64,000 bases of DNA, taken from Haliotis asinina (lineage: Eukaryota > Mollusca > Gastropoda > Lepetellida > Haliotidae). Every line of letters begins with the position of its first letter. The first letter of the stretch is position 1. The translations under genes and the position numbers were made by a program. Location: assembly GCF_037392515.1 (NCBI RefSeq), contig NC_090290.1, positions 37,330,753 through 37,394,752 on the forward strand. The letters run 5' to 3'. The notes beneath the pieces were generated by a model. The model was given only the letters and a program-made list of their open reading frames with translations. It had not been told where the DNA came from and ran no database searches. Below, piece by piece: positions 1-12,800 of the stretch.

Positions 1-608
1 TTTCCATCAGTCTCAAGCGCGGCAGAGCAGTTAAATCTATACTGAACCAAAAATGTTCAGCACCCTGGCGTAAATGAGTCTTTAAAATGATAATCCTGCT
101 CCAACATGTCTCAAATTAAAAGTTTACACTGCCAAATCTCTTGGCATTGATGCATGACAAAAAAATCGAAATGCACGTGCATTTCTTTCAGATGTTGATG
201 GCAATCATGGGAAACGCATTTTTCTGTGTCACACATAACAAAACCATCCAGTGGTCGAAGCTATAATGTACACTCGTTAAGACAGTCACCTGAAAAGGTT
301 TAAATTCTATCAAGCATTCTGCATGGGCCGCAGGAGAGGCATGCCTGAAAATTAGCACACAAAGCCATTGGGAGACTGCAGGCTGGTCAAACCTGTCAGG
401 AACTAGCGCGTCATTTCAGTGTGCACAGGACCACGATTTCACGTCTCTGGGCACGTGTGCAAGAAACTGGCCAATCAGAGATCGTCCACGCTCAGGTGGA
501 GAAATGTCATTTCACAAATTTAGTATAGGGTATGGTCACCATTGGCGTCATCCTTGTATGGCATACCGGTCAGATAGAACAGCGCACCAGTTAGCTATGC
601 TGATCACT

Positions 609-951
609 TCACCGTCTGTACACCCGTGCCCTGCTATCTGTCGTGTCCAGATGAAATGTCAGTTCGTCAGTGAACAAAACGCCTTGCCAGTTATGTCTGA
701 CTGTTCCGTAGGTGCTGTCTGCACCAGGCACGACGTGTCTGTCAGTGACGCTGGAACAAACCTGGAAGCATCGCAGGACGTTGTGCTCCCTCACTAGGTT
801 CCATACAGTCCTGGAACTGTTTGGACGTAAGCCAGGAATGGTACAAGCATTCCAGCTTGTAGTCTGGAATCGATTCATTATGTGGGTCAGCCGAATGTGG
901 CTGTCTTGACGTGACGTCACGCGTGGACCGAGACAAATCTCTCGTGTTCAT
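609..951 (-). pseudogene. Tc1/mariner-like transposase fossil (copy A)
   Basis: Read on the minus strand, the translation follows the Tc1 family: RQDSHIRLTHIMNRFQT, a PGLRPNSSRTV-type helix-turn-helix stretch, then WQGVLFTDELTFHL, which holds the first catalytic Asp of the DDE/D triad, and RVYRR. Homology fades into stop-rich sequence toward base 1, and no second or third catalytic acidic residue is evident. It is an old inactive copy lying upstream of the phospholipase gene and duplicated with it. Confidence 0.7.
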
Positions 952-1329
952 ATTTATTTTGAAAATGTCTCCATAGAGATGAGACCGTGTTTCAGTGTCT
1001 GACCACTTTTATTTGGGCCATTCCAGTCTCCCTCATACCTAGGGCTCGGACTTGCTGATTTCCTGTACGCCGTGACGCACGCGCAGTTCAGGTTGAAATT
1101 AAAGTGTTTTTCATAACATTCAGAGAATAAAGCCTTCTCCAATTGTGCGACAAGATAACTGATATCCAGTTAACATATATTTCAACTTGGGAATGAGCAT
1201 ATAGCAACGTGGTATGTAAGAAGGCAGTACACTAACCTTACCAGTCAATAACCCGAGCCAGTCTGGTGTCCAAAGGCAATAACCTGAATGAAAGAGATCC
1301 TAATTTATAGTGCCAAAATCAGTATCTGG

Positions 1330-1440
1330 AAATGGCTGGTTGGTATTGAACTCAACACTCAGTAATATTCCGGCTATATGACGGCGGTCTGTAAATAAAC
1401 AAGTCTGGATCAGACAATAGAGTGATCAGCATCACAATCA
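1330..1440 (+). repeat. Partial copy of dispersed gastropod repeat
   Basis: The segment CAGTAATATTCCGGCTATAT followed by GGCGGTCTGTAAATAA and a GAGTGATCAGCATC-like end matches the family seen more fully at 27126-27400. It lies in the copy A-specific block 1240-2413. I see no gene in the rest of that block. Confidence 0.55.
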
Positions 1441-2575
1441 TCGATTAGATAACGAAGTCGGGGTGACACTACAGTATGACGAGTAGGTAACATAAGGCAC
1501 AAAATCAATTAATAAGCTTACAGAGCAAAAGAATAGGGTTTCCCTATCTATTTGCTGTAACCGCACACCTTTCCTATCCTGCTTGTCATACTGGTGCTTT
1601 AATTTCCATGTTGATTCCCGGATACTCATGGAAAAACGAAAGATGATTCATTAATGACAGTGACATATTTATCCCATGCATGCCCGATATCTACAGGGAA
1701 GGTCCTTGACAGCATTCTGTAGAGGGCAATGACCGAGTAATTTGAATTCCTTAAAAATAGTGGAGTCGAGGCCCTATGGGCACCAAGGCACATTATTTTA
1801 AAGGAATTGAGAGCTACGAGGATGTGACCGTAATTAAATCACATTCAAAGTATAAGGAATATTAATGTTATGAAAGTTAAATGTCAAAATGACAAAATGA
1901 AGTCATTAATTTGAAACTGGTACACACAGTCCTATTCCTGAAAAGTAATGAAGCGAGTAGCCAATGGAATGACATCACAAAAAGAATTTAATGTTAGCTA
2001 TTCGTGTCATTCAGACAAACCGGATGGCGTCCCGTACCCACTTGTGGTCATGTTTACGACTGGGGCCTGTCTGGGCGCAAACGGGCATTGTCAAGTACCG
2101 TTACCAAGGAAAGATAACTCTGAATTTCCAAACATGGCTACTCCTTGAGTACCCAATATCTCGTGGTCAAAACAACGATACAGTCATTCCCTTTGTAAAT
2201 ATGATTCAGATTTCAGAGTGTTAAAAGTGGCTGAACCTTTAGCTCAAAGTTTAGGTATAAATTGTACTTGCAACTTTTAGCGAAGTTTCAAAGTTCAACG
2301 GTTTCGCCATTTGCATGCGTTTTACTGCGCGCGATTTGGTTTGCCACGATTCGTGGCGTATAATGGGGTAGGGGTCCTCTTGTGGGTCATGGAAAGAGGC
2401 GAATGGTTACCAGAGTGACAGTATCCCTCAAATGAGAGCACGTGGAACTTGGGTCTGATACTATAGCAGCGTTTTTCAGCATTCATCCAATTTTATCACA
2501 TTTTTCCAACATATTTCACCAAATCTTTTAGACAAATAATGTCTTGTACAGTTGTATTCTTGTTCCTGTTCAGGC

Positions 2576-2665
2576 AGAATGTTAGCTCAGTGGTTCAAGC
2601 ATTCGCTCGTCACGCCGAAGACCCGGGTTCGATTCCCCATATGGGTGTATCCTGGATTCAAGCCA
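2576..2665 (+). repeat. tRNA-derived SINE
   Basis: It has a box A-like TTAGCTCAGTGGTTCAAGC and a box B-like GGGTTCGATTCCCC with normal spacing, followed by non-tRNA sequence (ATGGGTGTATCC). There is no tRNA acceptor stem, so it is a SINE head and not a functional tRNA gene. The duplicate is at 61505-61600. Confidence 0.7.
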
Positions 2666-3649
2666 ATAAATATGATAGAAACTTATCGTCAACGTATTGG
2701 TTACATGAATACATCTGTTCTCCTATTATTAGTAATATTTTGATAAAAGAAAGTTTTGGACAGAAATGATTTGTGTCAGTTTTGTTATAGATTTGATCTG
2801 TTTATGGAAACAAGCTGATATATAGGTATAAAAAGTACACAGACTTTGTAGAATGTGTAAAACATTCTGGTATTAAATATATAGGTTGAAAATACTATAA
2901 ACGTCTTGTGTAGAATGGTATAGGATAAAACATCCTCAGAACTACTACAAACACAATCGAAATATTATCTATTGGTAGAAAAGTAACCTGTGTGCGCAAA
3001 TAATATATGTTCATTTTTCACCCCTAAGAATGTGCCTTGGTGGACTTCATAGATTCATTGCTTCCGATTAATTACAAACCAGTGCATTTATTATCATTTC
3101 TTCCACCATATTTTTGTTTCTGTTGCAAGTAAATGAAAAGACAAATGCACGGAAGCGTATTAGGTCCACTGTGCATTTTGTTTCGAAAAAAATGAAATCT
3201 CATGAAAGTATACGTTCATGCTTTTGTCTTCTATTTAAGAACTTTGGCTGTTCCGTATATGTCCAACGAAGAACTCACAAGAGTGAGTCCTGCTCAGTGA
3301 AATCATTATTTTTCACCTTAGCCCTGCTTCGCCTCCGTATTAATGTGTGTTGCATGTATTCATGTCGAATTGATGGGTCTCTCCGTTGGAGTAATCTTCT
3401 CATATTGCAAGTACAAACATTTGGCACGGTGACTCATACAAGATCATGCATACATAGGTGCAGTTTAACAACTGACACCGCCTCACCGTGACCCGTGGCT
3501 CGATGATCTTTTAACCTGAAACATAGCAGGCGTTGACGGCTGGTGTTCTTCTTTCCTGGGTTGCAACTTAGGCTTAGTCTAGTCTAGTCTGCGTTCTCAG
3601 CTTTAGTTTTGTAATATACTTACAAGTTGGCAGTCAGAACTCGACCAGT

Positions 3650-3889
3650 ATGGGGAACCAGATCTCTCAAAAGGAAACGGAAAAATGTAAACTTCAGAAG
3701 ATACGCCTCAAGTATATTGAACATCTAAAACAGCTGGAACCGGCGCTGAAGGAAGAAGACTTACAGAATGGCGTAGACTCTGCTGGTACCTTTGACAAAA
3801 TCGACCCTGGAAGATACGATTTACCTTTCGAAAACCTGGCTTTCGAAGGAGGTGGAGCTAAGGGACTGGGACACGTAGGAGCGGTGAAG
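3650..3889 (+). CDS. Patatin-like gene, exon 1 (start and oxyanion loop)
   Basis: Eighty codons ending exactly in phase 0 at a GTAGTA donor. It begins MGNQIS, continues with a Lys/Glu-rich helical N-terminus (about residues 8-40), then [20 protein letters not shown], the first patatin strand and Gly-rich loop. The ATG is the first in frame and is conserved in the duplicate. The open frame that continues into the intron to 3976 is read-through and not coding. Confidence 0.9.
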
Positions 3890-6800
3890 GTAGTAAAAAC
3901 TCATGTGAAATGGGACTGTGTTAAGGGTCGGCATAAATGTACGTCATTTTTATATACTATTTGCGATGCACGGTAAATATTACTGGGGATTAGTCTTTTA
4001 ACGATTTTACTGGAGAACCCTCAAGTCTATGCTACGCTAAAATACACATATCACTATTAGGTGATAGAAATTGCACGGTGATTTTTGACACTGATCTTTT
4101 GTCGATGATCTGGTAACGTCAGCCAATGTCATACAGATTTTATAGAAAGAGATATTACGGTCAATACATATGTACCGAAACGTGAGCACAGATAGCGTTG
4201 GTAGATTTGTTTGCAGAATTCCTTTCACTTTAAAAGGTGACAGAATTTCGGTGCACTTTTGACATATATTTAATATATTTAAAAACCATAGTGTCTTTTG
4301 AATTAATTTGAAAGACTGTTATTGAAATTATTGGCACTGTACTAATAATAACTAACCGTTCACGGGTCTCCTTATTTTGATAAGCTGCTTCCCCGTGCAC
4401 ATACACCAGAATTCTTGCTCAGGCTGACGATACCAACACACTGCAAATTCCACACGGAGTTTAAATCAAGCATAATCGTTCAATAATTGTCCCAAAACCA
4501 TTAATTTTAATTATATTTATTTGCGCCATCCGAAATAAAGGAGGCAAGTGACATTTCTGTTTCATACTTATATCTTTACAAAAGAGGGTGACAAAGCTTT
4601 TTCCCAAGACTGTACGACAAAGGGGATGACTTCAACCTTCCATTAAGTCAATTATCCATTCATATGGGGACAATATTCCTGCTGCTCTAGTCTTTGGTGT
4701 CAACATTCACAACTTTGGAGGTAGAATTCAGCATGATCCTTCCAAGCTTCTAAAGAGCACTCATGCTCAGGAATGTTTTACCAGAGTGCGAACAAATTCA
4801 TTTGACAGTAGATGTGGTTTTAACTGGACAAACTCACCTCTTTGCTAACACCTGCGACAGTGATAATTCAATAGTGATTCATAACGCCATGCTCATGGTG
4901 TACATGTAGCAAGGTCGATCTTGCTGGAGACAGAAGCTTCATATAACATGGGAGGGTCATATCTCTTGTCGTTATTTTGAAAAAGCATTGATCAGCAAAA
5001 TACTAAATATTATGTTGCTCTGCAGCTGGGCAATACTGCAGCAAGTACACTACTTGTACATTTTGTAGGAGTGGTATACGCATGGTAGAGCATGGTGTGC
5101 TTAAGAGTTGAATACTATTGTAGATGGGTAGTACTGCAGGTAGTGCATGGCGTGCTCAACACGTGTAAATCTTGTAGACGGTGTTACTGCTGGTAGGGCA
5201 TGGCGTGCTCAACACTTGTAAATCTTGTAGACGGGTAGAACTGTTGTTAGTGCATGGCGGGTTTAACGCTTGTAAATCTTGTAGACGGACAGTACTGTTG
5301 GTAGTGCATGGCGTGCTTAACACTTGTAATCTTATAGACGGGTGATACTGCTGAGGGGCATTTCGTGCTTACCGCCTGTAAATCTTGTAGACGGGTGTTA
5401 CTGCTGGTAGGGCATGGCGGGCCTAACGCTTGTAAATCTTGTTGACGGGTGTTACTGCTGGTAGGGCATGGCGGGCTTAACACGTGTAAATCTTGTAGAC
5501 GGGTGTTACTGCTGATAGGGCATGGCGGGCTTAACACGTGTAAATCTTGTAGACGGGTGATACTGCTGGTAGGGCATGGCGGGCTTAACACGTGTAAATC
5601 TTGTAGACGGGTGTTACTGCTGATAGGGCATGGCGGGCTTAACACGTGTAAATCTTGTAGACGGGTGTTACTGCTGATAGGGCATGGCGGGCTTAACACG
5701 TGTAAATCTTGTAGACGGGTGTTACTGCTGGTAGGGCATGGCGGGCTTAACACGTGTAAATCTTGAAGACGGGTGTTACTGCTGTTAGTTCATTAGTTAG
5801 CTGTTAGTTAGTTCAAGCTTACTGAACATCATGCTTACATTGTGACAAACACCTGGTCTCATCTCTGTTTTTCACTGGTCCACTCTCTTGCGTTTCAACG
5901 TTACTTTGCATTTCGATCCAAATTTCGGTCGATAATAGAGGCAGTTTATTGTCCTGACCTGGTATACAAGAAGGAAACAGACATTAGATCGAGGGTCAGA
6001 TTATGTGTTGCAAAAATATTGCAACTCTCTGGCAATGCCCTCAATTTATGTACATTATATACCTTCGTTTATATTCTTTCACGAACACCAGTAAATGATT
6101 CCGAAATGTTAAACCTTATCTTGTTTCGTCAGCGCCACACTCCCTCTTGTTTCACGACACCTGAGAGCCATATATGTAGGTTTTCCCTACTTTTAAAATC
6201 GTTTCGACGCATGACACCTTAATTGGGTGGAGACCAGGGTTCCATCACCCACATGGGTACAATGTGTGAAGCCCATTTCTGGTGTCCCCCCACCCGTGAT
6301 ATTGTTCACTCAAAGTACCTTCCACAATCATACAAACATGTATAGGGAGAGAATGGTTTTCATTACAGTATCTGGAAGAAATTGGAGTTTTGCCTAAGAT
6401 CGTACGTCTGGCCGGAGCCAGTGCTGGAGCCATACAGGCGGTTCTACTTGCCGTCGGTTGCGACTCGAGTGAAATGCAGTCCTACTTGGGAGAGGATTGG
6501 AACGAACTGTTACGTGGTAAAGTGGTTTTGTAATTTTTAAGAGTAAAAGTGAACTTTGTCCTCATGTGACCATGATACATAAGCCTGATGACTGTCCATC
6601 TTTACCCGGACGGTGGGGTAGCCTAATGGTTACAGCTTCGTGACACCGAAGATCCTGGTTCGATTCCCCACATGGGTTCAGCGTGTGAAGCTGGTGTCTC
6701 CCGTCGTGATATTGCTGGGATATTGCTAAAAGCTGCGTAAAGGTAAACCCTCTCACTCACACTGGTCACATATGTCTACTTTTTACAGTCGCTCAAAGTC

Positions 6801-9800
6801 GGAGCACTAGACAAGAAGGAAACCTTGAAACTATTGTATGCGTGACGAGTGGTAACGACATACAAGAACAAACTCATTCTTACGCCAACATCTAGTATTA
6901 TGGATCCTTTCATACAAAGGCTTTTAATATTTGGCTTCATGTAATTTGAAATTTTCTGTTGATATACTAGACAGGGTAGTCTCAAGCGTTCTTCCTTGCA
7001 CAGAATGTGTAGTGAGGGAGTGAGTGCGGTTTTACACGGCTTTTAGCACCATTCTAGCAACATCACGGCAGGGGACACCAGAAATGGGCTTCACACATTG
7101 CACCCATCTGGGGAATCGAAGTCATGTCTTCGGTGTGATGAGCGAACACTTTAACCATTGTGCTTGCGCGCCGCCCCAACTGGATGTATAGTCCGTATGG
7201 AGGTTTCAGTGAAAAGACATAGGGATGCTGTAACACTGACACACAATGGAACAGCAAAACATGATCCCCACATTTCTAAGTAACAGTTCATTTTAGCAGA
7301 AATATGTAAGTCACGTGCATCAATATTCTACTTTATGGCAATCAGTAAATCGAGTCTTTACATTTCACTGATTGACACCTCCCAGGGAATGGCACATAAT
7401 GACACACAGTGCAGTCAGTCAACCAGTCAACCAATTCACCTAACTGACAACCCGATCCACCTTACACCAGTGTTTGAATATAGTCTTACACAATATCCCA
7501 ATGGTGACAAGATGTGGTAAAGTCATTTGTGCCAACAGTTCCTACTTGTTTTAAGAAGTACAAAACAAGTTTTTGAAATATTTCAGAAATCTTCTGATGT
7601 GATGGTATGAATGTGATGGAATGAATGTGATGGTATGAATGTGATGGTATGAATGATTTAGTTCGTGTAGTGAACCATCCTCGATATCTCCAGGACATAC
7701 GTTCCGATAAATCTCCACAATACCCTGGATGCATCTACGGTTCAGCCGATGAATGTATTACCTCCCTTGGTTGGCTTATTAGCCAATCAGGTGTCAACAC
7801 TGGGAAGTTGAGCGTAGCAATCACAGCTCACTTTCGCTTTTTAAATTATCTAACCGATCAAACATGGCAACACAAGTCATGTAGAGGTTCTCTAACACAG
7901 GTAGATGGAGTTCTTGCATATATGTTTACAAAGTTTCGGACATGTCAATTTGTCAGTATGATTTCCCCCAAATCTGAGTCGTACTGCGAACAAACCTTCA
8001 CAGCTGCGACCGCTATCTTTAAATTTGTTGACACTGGCAAGCTCGGTTGTAACGACAGCTTACTGTGAGAATGCACAGCCCGCAAAGGGAGGTAACAACA
8101 TTATCGTAGACCCCCGTAGATGCATCCGGCGTATAGTGGAGAGTTCTGGGAGAGTATACCCTGGAGATATTGAGGATGGTAGTGAACATGTCCTGCACAA
8201 CAACAGTGGCCCCGGCCCACTTGTAGTAGTACAGAGCAATCATAGCGTTACACTTCCTGAAGATTCCTGCTATCGAGATCTTAGGCTCCCACTACAATCG
8301 CCAAGCACTTGCACAAAACGATCGCGGGCTAAGATCATAGTAAGCTGCAACGGAAACTTACGATTGATCCGGACCAAACTTAAGCACATAAGATCGTTCT
8401 TAACTTAAGCACATGAAATCGTTCTACACATTATGCGCTCTTGCAGACATTGTAGACGAAAGGTCGACTTTATGAAATTCGTATCTCCACCTTTGATAGG
8501 TTCGAGCTCAGTTGAGATCGCGATCTTAAATCTAACGTTGAAGTACTCATGAGTTCTCGACTACTCGTCTTCGAAACTGCGAGGCCCGTGAGCCAAGATC
8601 GCGCAGCGATCTAGTCTTCAAGAAGGTTCCGAGTTTTCAAAACTTTGAAAATTAGAAGTTCCGTTTCCCTGGAGTTTTGAAAAGTAACTACGCCTTCGTT
8701 TCGGGTACGACAGTTTAGCTACTGACATGTGTTATTTTCAAAACTAATTATTCCATCTCACATCCTAAGGGTTGTTTTGCTATGCGTACGTTATATTTGA
8801 AGACCAATGAATAAGAAATAGACAATGGGTCGGTCCTTACCTAATCAACACCATGTAATATGATTCATTACGAAACTGGTTAGCATGACCTACTAGTCGT
8901 TGATCGTGACACACTACACTTCGAATGAGAGAGTAGGGTAGATAACTCTCCTTGGACGTGTACTCGCGTAGAATGTCACTACTCGAGTAATGTTCCTACC
9001 CGCTTTGTACTCGAGTACCTGGCTACCCGTTTCAGCCCTACTTAAATCCATGTCGTCATACAGTCGCGCATAGATCGGTTTTGTTTGAGTGGATTAGGAC
9101 AACTGGATGGTGATTGTAAACTTGATGCCAGAGTCTCAACTGCTTTCATCGACAACGTGTCTGGGTTAACTGCAACGTCACCGAAACAATTCCTAGTCTC
9201 GCTAGACATCTCGGAAGGAAGGGCTTTGATGAGTTGTTTTCTGCATATCATTATCTCGTATTTGGCATATGTCATTCACCATTTACAAAAAATAACCGGT
9301 ATCCCTATCCTTTCTTATTTTGTCTTTTTTGGTTTGTTTGGACGTTCTGTAAAATCGGTTTTGTTTTTGCAGACGGGGGATTCTTTGGCGGTGTACGGAA
9401 TCTGTTCAAGAGATTTGGCTGGCACCCAGGAAATAGGATCTACGAATGGTTTGGCGAAATCTTACGACGAAAGACGGGGTCTGAAGACATCACGTTTGAG
9501 CAGGTCGAACATTGCTATTTACCATAGTTTACCTAATTCATATTCATCAAAACTGTTCACGGAAGGGCATAAGTTTTTTATGTCGGGAAAAACGAAAACA
9601 TAACTTGATAACGACAATATTATCAGAATAATGTTCTTGATTATCATTTGTTGTAATTCTTATTGCAAGTTCTTCGGTATGTTCTATGACGAGGCGGAAC
9701 GTTTAAGGTTCGATTCGGTGGTGTTTGTTTTCGCTAGAATATCTCAGATAGTAGTATTCTGCTAATATTCATCGCGCAATTGTAGTAAATGTCTCTGTTG

Positions 9801-12800
9801 AGGTGTGGGAGCGCATATCACCATAGTGCTCAGATTTCATAGTACAACACCACGCTCTTTACCCGCTAAAAGAACAAACTTTCGTTTGTCAACTATTTCT
9901 GTTCATCAGAATTCTGGATGTTCTAATTACCAATTCTATCCCGGATGGAATAGATTGTTATCATTAATGTTATGTATGTTTTACTGAACCCACCCAACAC
10001 TTTAGATACGGAAGAAATATGGTCGCGAGCTGTGTGTGGTCGTCACCAACTTGAACCTCATGGCAGCAGAATACTGTCACCCCAAAACTACTCCGGATAT
10101 GCCCGTCAGGGTCGCAGTGCGCATGTCAATGTCTCTCCCAGGTAGGCCTTTGATGTGTTTTATACTGTCAGCTAGATGGATTAAGTCTTACATTTTGTTA
10201 CCGAGGCCAGGGGTAGCTTAGTGTTTAATGCTCTTGCTCGTTGCGCTAAAGACTGGGGTTCGATTCCCCACATTTGTACAACGCGTGAAGGTCATCTCTC
10301 CCATTGGAATGTTGTTGGGACGTTGTCGCTAAAACGGCCGTAAAATCACACTCACCGACTCCGGTGTATATTTGTATATCTGTCTGTTTCTGTTGTTCAC
10401 AGGACTATTTACACCTGTAGCATACAACCAGCACGGATCGGAGGACACGTACATTGATGGCGGAACTCTCTGTAACTACCCAGTACACTGTTTTGATGGT
10501 TAGGATTGTTGCTTTATTACGACACGTGGGGATATTTATGACATATTAACTTACGTCCTTCCAAACTGGCAACATCCTGAAGTACTATACTGTACACCAC
10601 CCCTCATACACACCCCATCCCCCTCACACCCCTCCCCCTCATCATACGGAGGAGGTAGTAAGTCCTTTATGTTGAGTCCTACGTAGGAGATGATAAGTCC
10701 TACGGAGGAGATATTAAGAACTGCGAAGGATGTTGTAAGTCTTACGGAGGAGATACTAAGAACTACGAAGGAGATATTATGTTCTACGTAATAGAACATC
10801 TGCATTTGGTTCAATGAGATGAGACATTTCTTCTGGAGAGCAGACATGATCTAACATTTGGAAATGTCCCACAGGTTGGTTCCTGTCAATGGATAAATCG
10901 GACAACTTCATCGCACGACTCCAACCTCTGGAAGACCTCCCAACACTGTTTGAAGACAGGTTCAACCAGACCAGCAGCTCTAACAAAACACTTGGCTTTC
11001 TGTTAGTAAGTACTGCGCCACATACAGCCAAATTGCATACATATGACGTTTAGCACACGTGTAGTATCTCCTGGTTCAATGTGCTGCGTTCGTCTACGAG
11101 AAGCTGTGACATTATATCCAGGGCGGTGTTATACTGGCGTCCCCTATTCCCGCGGTGCTTACGGATATCGGCTGAAAAATAATACAGTTCTTTTCGTATC
11201 ATGTATGCTTATTGTTTTTAAATGAAGAGATTCCCCCACTAACATCTGCATCTATCTGCTGCTTGATCCATCTGGTGTATTATTCCACTTGAGCTCGATG
11301 AAAAACATGGTCGTCCGCCGCTGACTTTTCGAGGCGTCTCCCGGCATAACGAGAAAGCAACGTTATTAGGTGTAAGGAAAGGGTAGTCCTGTCGGAAAGG
11401 GCGGAAAAAAGTTACGATTTTTCCAAGTTGGTCAAAACTATTAATATTCGTTACACTGCAAAATTTTGATAATTCACAGACTTGGGCCACTTCCTAGTTA
11501 GCGGTCAATGATGTACAAATCACGCATCGGCGATCTCGGCAGAAAATGTGTCTATCGCGAGAATAGGAAACCCGCGAAAATAGGAGACGGCCCTATATAT
11601 CCAGGTACTATAGTTAGAGGCAATTTATAATCAACAAGGTGAATCAGCTGATGTTTCCTTTAATGAGCCGTGAATGGCTGGAAAATCTGTTCTCAAAAAT
11701 AGATTGCATTATAGTGGCATTGCAACCTGGAGCACTATATCAGGGTGCACTGTATACGCTTATCATGCTGTAAGGCAGTTTTGTGATGAACAGTTTTTAA
11801 TACAGGAGCATCGGAATATATCACATCAAATAACATATATTGCGTCAGAAATACTAGTACTTGCCATATGTGTTTAACGTTCAGGTTGTATCCAATACTG
11901 GAGAAAGAGCTTTTGTTTTTTATTTCTGAATTTTATTTTAAAGGATGAGTTATCCCCCTTTCTCCGCTTTTCACACGTCTCGGATCCATTATGATCGATG
12001 TCATTCGGTCAGAAAAATATGAAAATTCGACTTTTTAATGATGGTTCTAAAATGCCGTAAACAAAAAATAGAGAAATGGCAATGATTTCATTTGCCTTCT
12101 CCGTTCTGCTTGAGAGGAGAGACTACTGTGACAAATATACACAAAAGCATCAGACACTGTGCTATCAGTACAAAGTTTATTGCAGCCTTTGTTGAACTTT
12201 ATTTCTGTTTCCACAGTACACGGACAATGAGAGAGACTATCTGAGGCAAAGTCTCGAAAGGAAGGTCAATATTGTCCAGCCGGCCAAACCAAATGTGGAG
12301 ACGAAACTATACAAGTTAGTCGGTCCCAGAAATAGACACCACGAACCTCGTTTGTTTCCTAATCATTGGTATCAAATATTAAGAGTGAGCGAGGGAGTGG
12401 ATTTAGTTTTGAAAGCAGCGTCAAACTAAACTCACTACATGCGCTGGTGAGTTCCTGATCGTTTCAAACGACCAGCCATCTTATTGCATGCACATGTATG
12501 GCTTTGTCTGTCACTACCTCTAATTCCTTCAATACTAACTGTATGCATTTTTGTTGTAGGAACTGGTTAGAGGAAAAAGAGGACATGATGAAAGCGAGAA
12601 GAATCAACCAGAAGATAACAGATGCGATGAATTCGTTCTTAAAGGTAAATCGTGTTTGTGTTTGAAGTGGAAACGTTCCACTGTAAATGACAGGGACACA
12701 GGTTCAACACCGCCATTTTGATATGAATGCGAAATCCAGACATCCACCTCCTCAACCATTGAATCCAATGTGTTAGCTACGCGTGAATGTTACATCTTGA

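Larger units (their letters stand above)
1..4388. repeat. Segmental duplication, copy A (pairs with 59757-63388)
   Basis: Bases 1-1239 and about 2414-4388 match 59757-60995 and about 61350-63388 nearly base for base, in the same orientation. The block carries a Tc1-like transposase fossil, a tRNA-SINE, the promoter region and exon 1 of the patatin-like gene. Between the matching blocks copy A has about 1.17 kb (1240-2413) that is replaced by about 350 unrelated bases in copy B. The window starts inside the duplication, so its left edge is unknown. Confidence 0.95.

Noticed and set aside
2576..2665. tRNA gene
   Set aside because: Only box A and box B resemble a tRNA. The arms do not fold into an acceptor stem and the same sequence recurs many times with a SINE body.
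3890..3976. Extension of exon 1 to the stop at 3976
   Set aside because: The GTAGTA donor at 3890 joins exon 2 in phase to give the GASAG motif. The extension has no patatin similarity and includes intron sequence.
5075..5790. Possible CRISPR-like array of regular repeats
   Set aside because: Units are contiguous with no unique spacers and lie in a eukaryotic intron; it is a minisatellite.
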